Counted from the first letter of the stretch, positions 44,897 through 55,689 are shown. The stretch: 64,000 nt of DNA from Aricia agestis (GCF_905147365.1 NC_056419.1:2239501-2303500), one strand, 5' to 3'. Translations and numbers: made by a program. The notes: generated by a model from the sequence alone, not told the origin.

Positions 44897-46090
44897 ACTA
44901 GCGACCCGCCCCGACTTCGCACGGGTATAAAATATATAGTCTGTCATTCATTGAAAAAGTAGTTTTTAATTATATTCATTACCTGTGGCCCGCATTGGTC
45001 GGTAGTCCAGGGTTGCCAGATGTCCCGATTTTGGCGGGACGTCCCGATTTTTTTCATCAAAATTAAATGTCCCGCGCGGGACTGGCTCAGTCCCGCGTTT
45101 CGGGGAAAATCCGAACGTACGTGCAGCGTGCTGAGAAAGAAAGGTGCGTAATGAAGATAAGAGTGTGGGAGGTAGAGGGGTGGATTTTCTTTGGCTACTT
45201 TTATAGCTAACTATTGTCACGAAAATGTTATTTTAGCGCCAATAAAAAGATAAAAATTCAAAAAACTTTTGATTTCATACCTTTTTTTTAATTTGTCCCG
45301 CTTTTGACTAAAGAATCCCGCTTTTTCACTCAAAAAGTTCCAAAGTCCCGACTTGGCTCAAAAAAAATTTGGCAACGCTACTCGGTACCGCCGCAAAAGC
45401 CATGTCCCGCAATTTTTTAAATCTGTAATATCTTCGAAAATATTCATTTAAATCATATTATGCTGTAAAGGGCCATATAGATCAATATTAAATCAATCAT
45501 GTATTTAAAGTATTTAATTGAATAAGGATTATTGCCATATTGGTTAAAATCGCTCCGAAAATTAGCCATTATTCGAAGTTAAAAGTAAATGACAAAAAAT
45601 GTTATTGTGGGATATCCATAAGAGATAGACATAATATACTATCGAGGAGTTTTCTGTAGACCTTTTTATAGTGTACAATACTTACTTAGTACTTACATTA
45701 TTTTGATGAATCTCTTAGAGTTCAGCCTGCGTTTGCAATCTAATTATTTACGACATTACATTAGAAACCTCAAAATTAACAGTATTTCTCCACTCTTTAA
45801 TGAATATTATTATACTTATAAACCTTCCTTTTTGATCACTCTATCTATTAAAGAAAACCGCATCAAAATCCTTTGCGTAGTTTTAAAGATTAAAGGGAAC
45901 AAAGGGACATGAAGGGAAAAAAGCGACTTTGTTTTTAAATAATATTATGTAGTGGTCTAGTTATAAACCTTCCTCTTTAATCACTCTATCTATTAAAGAA
46001 AACCGCATCAAAATCCGTTCCGTAATTTTAAAGATTAAAGGGAACAAAGGGTCATGAAAGAAAAGGGGACTTTTTTTTTACTATGTAGTA
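44897..46090 (+). repeat. long interspersed repeat (actagcgacccgcc start), interrupted and end-duplicated
   Basis: It begins ctagcgacccgccccgactt and ends with the tataaaccttcct block, both familiar parts of one lepidopteran repeat. The sequence is split by a MITE (45005-45381). The terminal block occurs twice in tandem (about 45820-45960 and 45963-46090, about 142 bp apart). Confidence 0.6.
45005..45381. mobile_element. MITE with ggttgcca ends and GTCCCG words
   Basis: Inverted ends (gggttgcca on the left, tggcaacgct on the right) with many gtcccg/cgggac words inside. TCGGTA on both sides (44999-45004 and 45382-45387) may be the target duplication. Confidence 0.65.
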
Positions 46091-46580
46091 TATACGCCAG
46101 CCTGTGCGCGCAAGATGACGGCTACACCGCGAAAGTACAAGCAAATATAAACCGTTGCGCTGTCATTTACATACATATTTTGCTTGCAATATCGCGGTGT
46201 ATCCGACAAACCACTTATTTGGGCGGGCGTAACGGGGAGGAAAGGAAGAAAACGGGGAGGAAAGTAAAGGAGGAACTATTAAAATTAAATTTTATTTTCA
46301 ATTTTTACGTTTCATTGTCAGTGATTCAAATAAGGTGTTGTATTTTAAAACTTATATCTTATAAAGTAGAGAATAAAGCTGAATTTTGAATCGCTACTTT
46401 GAAATAGTTGCCTTCTCAATATATATGTATACATATATGCTAATCCTAACACTGTTCTAACTACTCTTATATACTATTTAAGGCCCATCTCCATTATCGT
46501 TAAGATACCCGCTTACAGCTGCGAGTCGTGAATTTGTGTGAAAGCTCGCTCATTTATCGTGGCGATTAGAATTGAACATT
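46091..46580. other. unassigned intergenic DNA
   Basis: AT-rich. A short inverted match around gcgcaagatg and the cgcggtgtat region suggests another decayed inverted element. No gene is seen. Confidence 0.3.
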
Positions 46581-46582
46581 AT

Positions 46583-46805
46583 AGGAGTGAGCACACTGAG
46601 ACGGGCCGTGCCGGGGCTCAGCGTGCCGGGGCTCATCGCAAGAATCCGCCTCCATACAATTTGTATGGAAGCGGATGCGCGTATCGCACACTGCGTCGGG
46701 GCGCAGCGGATTTCCGCTTCCATACAAATTGTATGGAGGCAGATTTTTGCGATGAGCCCCGGCACGCTGAGCCCTTGCACGGCCCGTCTCAGTGTACTCA
46801 CTCCT
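46583..46805. mobile_element. GC-rich fold-back element
   Basis: Two arms of about 95-100 bp are nearly perfect reverse complements (start aggagtgagcacactgagac, end gtctcagtgtactcactcct), with a GC-rich loop around 46690. Each arm repeats ccggggctca. The open frames in it on both strands mirror one another and are not genes. Confidence 0.9.
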
Positions 46806-47225
46806 TTAATCCACATACTAAACATTATTTACGTTTAATCACTGACAGCTATAAAATTCGGTGTTTTAGAATAGTGTTATGCTTGGTTACTTTCCTAAGG
46901 AAATTGATTCAGGGCGCTTTTCCTGCCATGCGTGGCATAGCCGCATGCGAATACAACAATATGCTCCTGACCGCACGCGTGTTGCCCGTATGACATAAAA
47001 AAATTTATATGAAATGATGCGGGCAACTTTCATGCGGAGCAGACCCGCGCGCGGGCGATGACACGCATGACAGGACACAGCGTAATTTGGTCGTGCTACT
47101 ACAAATTACTAAATAGTAAGTAGTTACTATAGGTACGAGCTAGGTCAAGTCCAGCCGAAAGGTAAAAACGATTATGTCTTTGATTCAATTAATAAAAAAA
47201 AGAACAAATTACGTATGAATGGTAT
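46806..47225. other. unassigned intergenic DNA
   Basis: Holds an imperfect inverted pair (ccgcacgcgtgttgcccgta near 46970 with a gcgggcaactttcatgcgg near 47020). No gene. Confidence 0.4.
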
Positions 47226-47433
47226 GGTCTACCAGGATCTGATGGCAAATTTGGATGGCAAATTTTCAAAAAATATCCTTGATCATTGGATAAATTTTTA
47301 TATTTGCATGTTTCACACGCAGAATCAGCCGCTATAAGGAAAAAAAAGGATGAAAATGCTTTATTCTAATTACCTCGGTATTGCTAGAGTCAATTTATTT
47401 TCTCACTTTTTGCCATCAGATTCTGGTAGACCT
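47226..47433 (+). mobile_element. MITE with aggtctaccag ends, copy 2
   Basis: Partner of 18539-18776, with the central and right parts well conserved (tatccttgatcattg, tcggtattgctagagtcaat). It lacks the palindrome of copy 1. Confidence 0.75.
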
Positions 47434-47483
47434 ATAATGTCTCTGATAGTGCTTTGGGAAGTAACTAAGGAAAACGACATCAA

Positions 47484-47659
47484 GCCAAGACGTTTTCTTT
47501 ATCGCTTCTTTGATCGGCGATTCTATATCGCCGATCAAAATGAATGGAATTGACAAAAGCGTTCGATAACATGAAGTCGACGTTCGACATTGTCTAATGT
47601 CAATTCCATACATTTTGATCGGCGATTTTATTAAGAATCGATAAAGAAAAAGTCTTGGC
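47484..47659. mobile_element. fold-back MITE with extra palindrome in one arm
   Basis: The left end gccaagacgttttctttatc is the near complement of the right end. The left arm contains an extra inverted repeat (13-bp arms at 47509-47521 and 47527-47539) around atcgccgatcaaa that the right arm lacks. Confidence 0.8.
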
Positions 47660-48076
47660 TAGGGGCACAGAATATATATTAGTAGTACCAACTAGGGGCT
47701 CCGTTCTTCCATCTGCCTAATGCTTATTATTCAGTAGTAGAGTTCCCGTTTTAACTTTTAAACCACGGTCCACGAAACCCTAAAAATGTTCACGCTTAAT
47801 CTCCCACCTACAGATCTCAGTTAAAAAATAATTCTCGTAGCAAACTTCTCCGAGATGTGGCTCTATTTTCCACTTTTAGAACTATTCGTGAGTCATAGCG
47901 AATTCAAACCGTGTCGGGTAAGAATTCCAACTTCATCTACAATGATTTATTTATGATATTCCAGTACATACTCGTAGTTTGGAATAACTTGGAATAAATA
48001 CAGTTTTATCTTACTACCCTAAAAGTTGAAGTTTGTTGAGAGTTTTACGTGTTAAATACTCTTAATAACGCTAACG
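47660..48076. other. unassigned intergenic DNA
   Basis: No supported feature. Confidence 0.35.
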
Positions 48077-48544
48077 TTAAGAGGATACACCAGGGGCTAG
48101 AGAAATGAAAAAAAAGTACGTGTAATATCTATAGCTGCCTCCCTTACCTCAAGCCTATACCGCAGAACGCGATAGAGACAACTGCAGAAAATCAACGATT
48201 CGTTGTCCCCTAGGATTCCTTCTCCAAAACTTAACCGATTTAAGTACTTTTTTCATTAAAGATGAAAGAAAAGCTTGAGCTGTGCTCATATGTTTTATTT
48301 ATTTTTTTGTATAATCTAGCCAAATCTGTTTTCTGGATGTTTGAACACAGCGGAAAATTTGGCCATTTTTTTGGGTTTTTGAACGTATCTTATTTAATAA
48401 TTAAATTATGAAAACATAGGGACATTGTATTAGTGGCCGTAGATATTCAGGAAAAAAATTATAACTCTACTACATAGCATTATCCAGGGAGGAAACAGGG
48501 GACAATGTTTGTATGGAAAAAAGGGCAGTGTGGACTCCTCTTAA
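48077..48544 (-). mobile_element. TTAA-flanked MITE family, copy 3
   Basis: TTAA at 48077-48080 and 48541-48544. Reverse orientation to 14810-15296 and close to 23260-23739 in its internal changes. Confidence 0.85.
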
Positions 48545-48951
48545 AACCTCTCAAGCACGATGACCGAATACGCTGGCTTTCCCGGAAGGATACTGTGACC
48601 TCAAAGAAAAGTGGCGTGGAAAGTAGTTGATGTCTTCAGTAGAATGAGAGTAGACAGAAGTAAGCTAGTTCTTTTTACTCTGGTAGAATTATGGTTACTG
48701 GCTGCTGTAAAGAATCTCTCCTTAATTTAGTAAGATAAGCATCTTTTCAGGTAGTTTTCTTACCAATAACAATTAATTTCATCAGGTTTTAGGTATTTAG
48801 ATGTTTATGCACCTATATAACACAATACTATGATTTTAAAGCCTATTGTATAGGGATAGTCTCATAACATTTGCCTCGAACATCGATTATATCATTTAAC
48901 CATTCAATCACAATATATTATGTGACATTATTGTTATTATGTCTGTACCAT
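48545..48951. other. unassigned intergenic DNA
   Basis: About 48565-48680 reads like a remnant of a retrotransposon C-terminus, but I could not support a frame. Nothing else seen. Confidence 0.3.
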
Positions 48952-48987
48952 AAAGTTAATATACCTTGCGGAAGGTATATTAACTTT
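48952..48987. repeat. perfect 36-bp hairpin
   Basis: Arms of 16 bp (48952-48967 and 48972-48987) with spacer gcgg. Confidence 0.9.
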
Positions 48988-49002
48988 AATTATAATATAT
49001 GT

Positions 49003-49205
49003 AAATAAAGACCTAACCACCGTACTCAGAGACATTTAAATATGATTAACCTTGAATTACTATATATCTAAATAAAGACCTAACCACCGTACTCAGAGAC
49101 ATTTAATTATGATTAACCTTTAATTTAATGAAGTATGAGGCATAAGTCAATTTTTTAAATTAATTACATTTAAGTACTTAATTATTGTTCCACTCTGAGT
49201 ACGGC
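49003..49205. mobile_element. MITE with CCGTACTCAGAG ends, left end duplicated
   Basis: A 67-bp unit (aaataaagacctaaccaccg) occurs at 49003 and 49070. The right end ctctgagtacgg (49194-49205) is the complement of the ccgtactcagag found in each unit. Confidence 0.7.
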
Positions 49206-49817
49206 AGCAAGTTCTTAACTTCACTGAATTGAAGTGAAGTATTTAGTAAACAAGCCTCGTATTTCTGTGGAGAATACACGATAAGAATACATCAAAACTG
49301 TAGGCAAAGAGACTTTCATGAGGGGAGATAAATTTTGAATATAGCTATGAAAAAATAACTCTTTATTTCTTATCATAAACAAGTCTTGTCCTCAGGTAAT
49401 AACAAACAATGTGTTGATGATACAATTTAATATGTTAATAAACATGACATGTGATATGTTAGTAACCCTAACCCCAATATTGGATACACAGTTGCATAAA
49501 ATGCTGCATCGCAGGTATATTGCAGATGAATCATTGCAGAAAACTCGTGTGGAACACTTAGCGCCAAAACCTGCGTTCTATTTTTAAATTTACTTTTTTA
49601 TAGCCAGCCAGTTATTTTTTCTTTTTTAATTTACATATTTTCTCCCAAGCACTGAAATAAATCCAAAATTCCGAACCATAAACAATTTTGTTTTTTTTTT
49701 ATTTGCTGTTGTTTAACTATTGATTGTGTAGTGTGTACCCAGAGTTAATGAATGTGGATGATTGATACGGGCAAAATCCTGTAGTGGTGATATAATTTGG
49801 AAGTGAACCAGTCGGGA
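49206..49817. other. 3' flank of the small spliced gene
   Basis: Presumed 3' UTR and flank of the gene to its right (minus strand). An ATTAAA-type poly(A) signal in minus orientation lies near 49624-49629. No other feature is seen. Confidence 0.35.
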
Positions 49818-50982
49818 TCAACACAGATGCATATCAACAAAATTCTTCTTGTCCTTGAAGGTGGCGCCCCAGACACCGTAGTTCTTCTGCTCCTTCCTCG
49901 GCGGAGGGACAACCGGTAGACTGGTCACGGGTTTTCTGGAAAGAGAACGTGACATTTAAAATACATATAATATCATTGATGCTTAGCGTTTCTTTTTCTT
50001 ATGAGGCTACAGTATTTTATTTAGCCAATACATTCGTGCCAAAGTTTGAGTAGCATAGCCTTTAGGTTATTTTGCTACCCTTTAGCCTTTGTTTGTCAAA
50101 AAGTTGCCAACCTCTGCTATAATAATAATAATAGCTCCCACACCGGTTTCGGTGACGATGGCCGGTTTCATTGAAATTTGAAACCAGGCCAACTACGCAG
50201 GAGTAATTTTATAGTGCCCAAGTATGTGCGCAGTACACAAGAGCACTCTCTTTCCTTTACTCTCATAACCCAGTGAGATCAGGCGCAGGACCGACTTTTT
50301 ACATGCCCATCCAACGCATGGATCATCTTACTTGTCAGACAATCAGGTGATCAGCCTGCATTGTCCTAACCAAACAAAACAGCAAATAACATGTTTCCAA
50401 CGCGGGAATCGAACCCACGACCTCCGAATCAAGAGCCGCGCTCTATACCACTAGACCACGGAGGCGTCATCGTCTGCTATAATATTATACTATCAAGCAA
50501 TTTTTAAAACGCTAACGCTATACTGCTGGCTAATATTATAATGATTTTAATTTATAAAACAGGGAGCGTAGTACTTATTAATGTTATGTCTTGCTTAGTA
50601 ATATTGAAACTTCCTCAAAGAGCAACTTGTAACTTATTTATAAATACCCTCCAAGGCCGGATCTTTGTTTAATTCAACGCGGGTAGGAAGCAAATGAGTT
50701 TCCCCTGGAAGTTCTAAGTTTTACGTCGTTGCCATCCAAAAACGAAACAGTTCATCTTATTTTTATGCTTTTTAGTATCAATGCTATAATGAATAAGCCT
50801 GCCGATGCACGATGTCTTAACCAAACTTGAAACAACTTTAAATAAATAAAAAAAACTAAAATTTTAATGTCGATTTTCGAATAATGTTTTTTATACACTT
50901 ACTTCATAGGCGCGGCCACATCGAACTGCTTGCAGGCGATGGTGGCCTTGGTCGCTGTTTTGCATTCATCACCACGAGCCAT
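49818..50982 (-). CDS. two-exon gene for a 65-residue unknown protein
   Basis: Coding exons 50903-50982 and 49818-49935, minus strand, join in phase with a codon split 2+1. The start is ATG at 50982 in context caagATGG. The donor is AA|GTAAGT and the acceptor ctctttccag|AAAAC, both strong. The product starts MARGDECKTATKATIACKQF, continues with PVVPPPRKEQKNYGVWGATF and ends at FVDMHLC. It is rich in Lys, has three Cys, no hydrophobic segment and no signal peptide. Upstream, gaattccag-type acceptor sequence ends at 51138, so a 5' UTR intron and at least one more exon must exist to the right. The 967-bp intron contains a SINE (50125-50472). I do not recognise the family. The clean splice sites and the constrained-looking composition make it the best host gene in the window. 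Confidence 0.75.
50125..50472 (-). mobile_element. tRNA-headed SINE in the intron, with target duplication
   Basis: On the minus strand: box A TGGTCTAGTGG, box B GGTTCGATTCC, a body with aggacaatgcaggctgatca, and a (TTA)n tail. The flanks share tctgctataata (50113-50124 and 50473-50484), the 12-bp target duplication. The 3' acceptor part does not pair with the 5' gcctccg, so it is not a tRNA gene. It lies antisense-neutral, in the same direction as the host gene. Confidence 0.85.
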
Positions 50983-51137
50983 CTTGACCGTTATGAGAGG
51001 GATGGATGATGAGGGAGAGAGACGGAAGACCAGTTGTCTATGGTACGTGCTGGATGTGGGTTAAGACGGCGTGCTCGAGACGGTTGCCCGTGTTAGCTCT
51101 GCGGCTCCCTTTTCTAGTGCATAAGTTTTTCTGGAGC
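50983..51137 (-). promoter_or_regulatory. 5' UTR exon part with a minimal uORF
   Basis: Transcribed leader of the 65-residue gene between the presumed acceptor (exon starts at 51137) and the ATG at 50982. It contains an upstream ATG CAC TAG (51122-51114), a two-codon open frame that could dampen translation. No other ATG precedes the main start. Confidence 0.5.
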
Positions 51138-51467
51138 CTGGAATTGAAAAGGGGAATTAAATTTAGGCTTTAAAAACGTTTTTCAGCCGCACTCAGAGAC
51201 ATTTAGAGCGCTTACAAACGAACGGCACTTGTCGACGGCACGCGTCGACGGCAGCCGTCAACTGTCGACGGCTACCGTCGACATTGCCATTTGAGTTGGT
51301 AAGAGTTATTATGTTCTGAAACTTAGGGCTCCCAAAATATGGAATGAATATTGTTGTTTTTAAGCGAAAAATCAATTTTATTGTTGATTGAAATCTGTTT
51401 TGTTGATACACAAATATTGTTCTGCAAAATATTAACAGTCGAAATCATTCCAATTTTAAAATTTACC
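51138..51467. other. intergenic or intronic DNA with a GTCGACGG cluster
   Basis: Upstream of the small gene. At 51231-51284 there are four GTCGACGG or CCGTCGAC words within about 55 bp, between gagcgcttacaaacgaac and attgccattt, probably the end of a small inverted element. A GCCGCACTCAGAG motif precedes them. Confidence 0.5.
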
Positions 51468-51479
51468 AATTGGGCCAGT

Positions 51480-51660
51480 GGCTACCGAATGGTCGGCGTA
51501 ACAGAGGCCGACCCAAGAAAAGGTGGCGCGACGAACTAGATGCGTTTGATAAAGAGTGGCCAACAACTTCACAGGATCGTGAACTTTGGAAAGAGAGAGG
51601 GGAGGCCTTTGCCCAGCAGTGGGACACTGTAGGCTGATAATAATAATAATAATAATAATA
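51480..51660 (+). pseudogene. very short LINE 3' insertion with target duplication
   Basis: The frame reads RNRGRPKKRWRDELDAFDKE and then REAF-like sequence to FAQQWDTVG and a stop near 51637, the end of an ORF2 as in RTE-type insect LINEs. A (TAA)n tail follows. aattgggccagt stands before the insertion (51468-51479) and after the tail (51660-51671), so about 180 bp were inserted by target-primed reverse transcription. Confidence 0.85.
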
Positions 51661-51804
51661 ATTGGGCCAGTAGCCAAATAAAAATTAAAGTTGCCAATTT
51701 TTTAGGAATATGCTGATAGCAGGTCAATAATAGAGCTTATGCCAAAAACATTTTTGTCTTTCGTTCCCTTTTGGCCAAACCTTTGTCTAAAGTTATTTTG
51801 TTTT

Positions 51805-52645
51805 TAGGGTTCCGTAAAGGTAAAAACGGGACCCTATTACTAAGACTTTGTTGTCTGTTCGTCTGTCTGTCTCCAGGCTGTAACTCAAGAACGGTAATCG
51901 CTAGAGAGTTGAAATTTTCACAGATTATGTATGTCTATTGCCGATATAACAACAAATACTAAAAACTCCCATACAAGAAAACGTGATTTTTTTGGCTTTT
52001 TTTGCTCTAAGCACGGACGTAAAAAAAATACGGACGGATCGCCATTAAGAAATGAGTGAAGCACCCTTAATAAGCCAAGGAGATCATACGTACACATCTT
52101 ACACACACACTCGCACTGTAATAAGCTGATCGTACCGCCATTACGCAATTAAACTGCATCGCGGTGACACGTCTTTGTCATTCATAAATAAAAATAAATA
52201 TGCCATCTTGTGTTGTAAAAAAACAATACAACCTTACACAAAAAACATCGAGGAATAACCTTTCATAGGTAAGATAACATATTTTTAAAGTATTTTGATA
52301 AAATAATGTAAATATTAATTCAACTTCAACAGGTCAGTAATGTCCATAACAAAGTGGGGAAATTTTCCCCAAACTGGGGAAAATTTTAAATTATTTTTAA
52401 ATAATTAAATAATTAATTTTATTGTCTTTTATTAGTATCATGTAAGTATTTAGCTTACTATTGACCAGTAATTAGGCAGGAGTACAATAATAGGGGTGTA
52501 GACAGTAAACGAAATCTAAAACAAATTATTGTTTTTTGAAAAAAAAAATTAAGGAATATATATTTCCCATACAAAAAACACAATTTTGGCCTAATGGTAC
52601 GGAACCCTTCGTGCGCGAGTCTGACTCGCACACGTCTGTGACCGA
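51805..52645 (+). repeat. interspersed repeat with ggttccgta/cggaaccctt ends, copy 2, interrupted
   Basis: It starts tttagggttccgtaaaggta and ends gtacggaacccttcgtgcg with gactcgcacacg. Compared with 61883-62345, its middle is replaced by the 520-bp element at 52012-52530. Confidence 0.75.
52012..52530 (-). repeat. 540-bp interspersed element, copy 2, nested
   Basis: Reverse complement of 4909-5448, inserted into the repeat at 51805-52645 right after gctcta. It gives the borders of the family. Confidence 0.75.
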
Positions 52646-54247
52646 TTATTGTGTTCTTCCTAGTACTAATTTTCATACAGTTAATAATAATACAATCCAA
52701 TAATAAAATATTTTATGCATTTTATTATTATAGGGATAAGGAAAACATGTTTTATGATATTACCATTGTAATAATATAAATAATACTGTATTATCAAACT
52801 TGTATAACTGGATGATGCAATCCTCACAAAAGTGTCATCAGATTCATTTAAATATTGTTTGTGTTTTCCCTTCCCATAAATGCATTATACATTTTAAACA
52901 CAAGCTATAACTTAGGTATATGCATAATTTATATATTTTTGCCTATTCAAATCCATATAATTAATAAATACAACCAATAATAATTATGATCTTTATCTTT
53001 ACAAAATCTGAGACCAAAAATTATAGTCATTCTGCAAACAAAAAAATGTGCCGGTTTTATCATTTTTTATTTACTTTTTTAAGTAATACTTAAGTATATC
53101 TAATTGAGAGTGTACCATAAACCTGTAAGGTTTGTCTGGTACAGCTTAGAAAGCTTTACGTGTGTGTAAAACTAAGCTACTGTACGTATGAAAGGTAACG
53201 TAAAGTAGTGTAGTTTACTGCATGCGTGTGCGTTTATTACCGCGGGCTAGCTTTTTATTTATATCTAAGTACTTAACGATATTCCTTGTTTTAGTAATAA
53301 AATGTATTAAATTTTAACATTATACTGTTAAAAGAACAAAGAAGATAATATTATTCAAAATTATATTATTTTAAGACTGTAGTACTGGCGCACCAAAATT
53401 TTTGCAAAGCTCGAACTCTACTTTTCTAAGCGGGTGACCCTTTTATTATTTATATATAAATTATATTATTAAATTATTGATGTGATCACGTATAAACACC
53501 GTGATCGCGGCGTGGTCAGCCCGTGGTCGGATTTACATATTTATATAAACCTGTTCATGGCTTATGCTATTCCAACTATAACATAAATTTCTCGGCCTCC
53601 TTGATTTACTTGTGTTATTTTTAAAAGTAAAGTCCCTGTTGGAAAGACGTATAAGAAAATACTGACCGATTTTGTAACTATTTTGTATTTTACCAAAAAC
53701 TGAGAAAGATGGAAGTGCTCGAAGGAAGCTTTTGTCATACTCAAGCAAGGATTAACGATCTTATTAGTTACACACATACTATCCATATAAATAACATAAA
53801 TAATATAATTATTTCTTTCCTTTTTGTTTTTATAAAATTTGACATGAAGCCGGATTTCCGAGCAATACACAAATTGTTAAATAAGTTACAAAGTGCGGGC
53901 AACACCTACTTAAAATGGTTATCGAGTAGAAAGTATGTAGGCAATTCTATCTGGGGGCACGGGGCAGTAAAAGATTTTTAATATTGATATGATAATAACT
54001 TACGTACTAACTTGAGACATAAGGTCCCCTAGGTAGGGACTGAATAAATTAACCGACTTGGTAGGTATTGCATGGATCTCATAAATTTTTACGGTATAAA
54101 AACTGAGTTGCGAGACTTGGTTTTTTTACAGGATGTTTTTGATGGGATTTATTTTACTTTTTATTATATATTATCTTTCTGGTCCCTTTTATATGATCGC
54201 AATAATTATGTTCATCAGCACTCACGCGCCGAACGCGCCGGATTTTA
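52646..54247. other. unassigned intergenic DNA
   Basis: About 1.6 kb, very AT-rich. The overlapping short ORFs at 53533-53981 on both strands have no recognisable domain. No RNA gene is seen. Confidence 0.4.
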
Positions 54248-54575
54248 GACGTGAGAGAGCCATGCTTCGGCACGAATGGGCCGGCTCGAACTGAGAAATA
54301 CCACGTTCTCACAGAAAACCGGCGTGAAACAGCGCTTGCGCTGTGTTTCGCCGAGTTAGTGAGTTTACCAGAGGCCCAATCGCCTACCCTATTCCCTTCC
54401 CTACCCTCCCCTATTCCCTTCTCTTCCCATCCCTATCCTCCCCTATTACCCTATTCCCTCTTAAAAGGCCGGCAACGCACCTGCAGCTCTTCTGATGCTG
54501 CGAGTGTCCATGGGCGACAGAAGTTGCTTTCCATCAGGTGACCCATTTGCTCGTTTGCCTCCTTATTTCATTTTA
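54248..54575 (+). mobile_element. SINE-like family with pyrimidine tract, copy 3
   Basis: Sense copy of the family at 11355-11705, ending in ttatttcattttaaaaaat. It lies between two similar phrases (gccgaacgcgccggatttt and ccgaacgcgccgcattt), perhaps parts of the interrupted host sequence. Confidence 0.8.
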
Positions 54576-55089
54576 AAAAATTCGTTGCATCAAATGACGT
54601 GAAACCTCGCACATTCATCCGCACCGAACGCGCCGCATTTCGTAAACTATGCGGTGCGTTCGACGCGTACGGCGAATAATGTACGATCGTTTTGGTTTAA
54701 ATAAAGATTTACTCGAATCGTCCCCGAACGCGTTCAATTCTTTTCTACGGTGCAATTTCGGACACAGTCACACAGTTTACAGTGTCATAAAATTAAGAGA
54801 AGAATATCAGATTTTTTTCTGTAATTTATCTTTATAATTTGAAATTAAAGGTTTTTGTAATTTAGTATCACTTTTATCATTTTCAATATTTTGTACGGGT
54901 AGAGTCAGTGGTATTGTGCCAAAATAAAACCTGCCTGTCTCGTTTGAACCGTACTAACTTCATACTTGTTTGAAGACGAATCAAAATCAAATAATTTTTA
55001 CTTATTCAGTTATTTTTTTACTTTTTTTTCTGAGCATCGTAAATCCATAAAATTACTAGGTATATTAACTTTATGCGTAAATCACTGAA
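54576..55089. other. unassigned intergenic DNA
   Basis: No feature supported. Confidence 0.35.
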
Positions 55090-55600
55090 TGGTAAATTTT
55101 TTATTTTTATTTTTTTAAATGCACAAAACACATAACGATCCTAACTAAACATAAATATTTTATACATTTAAATGTAAGATCTAGATCGCAACGTAACGAA
55201 TATGTGCACACTTAAAATTAGCACATTTTTTGGTTTTTAACTTAACGCAGTACATTTGGACGTTACTATTCACTCATAAGTTGTAGAGGTAAATATGCTA
55301 TGGAGGATGTCTTTGACGATTTTAATATATTTATTACAGTTGTGTTCAAAAATGTCCAACTTTAAGCTGTCTTTAGCTAATTCATTATATTGTCTAACAA
55401 TACGTGTTAAAGGGTTAAAGTAAGAAATATTATTCTTGTAGACTCGACGTAAGGCAAATAAATTTGTACAATGAGCTGTACGTGCACTAAACTTGGTATT
55501 AAAACTAATTTCAGATAGTATCTCCGACGAATCAATAATGTTATTCACAATTTTATAGAATAAGAATAAGTCGACAAATATGCGTCTAGTTCAATTATTA
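55090..55600 (-). pseudogene. 5'-truncated LINE, ORF2 C-terminal end
   Basis: Minus-strand frame 55270-55548 (92 codons) with TAHCTNLFALRRVYKNNISY, FNPLTRIVRQYNELAKD and SLKLDIFEHNCNKYIKIV resembles the last ORF2 segment of CR1/Jockey-group LINEs, as at 35945-36440 but from another family. A 3' UTR of about 180 bp ends in an A-rich aaaaaaataaaaataaaa at 55098-55115. Confidence 0.65.
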
Positions 55601-55689
55601 CTTTATTTTGAAAATTTTGAAATGCATAAGCCTGTCGGTAATTTCATTTCATTTCATTTTCAGGCTGATTCAGGCTGTGTTTACCTATA

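Noticed and set aside
46538..46993. ORFs on both strands (151, 91 and 88 codons)
   Set aside because: They mirror the two arms of the fold-back element and have no domain.
50396..50466. tRNA-like sequence on the minus strand
   Set aside because: The T-arm folds but the 3' strand does not pair with gcctccg at the 5' end; it continues into a SINE body and (TTA)n tail.
53533..53981. overlapping ORFs of 71-102 codons on both strands
   Set aside because: No recognisable similarity, strongly overlapping frames and AT-driven composition.
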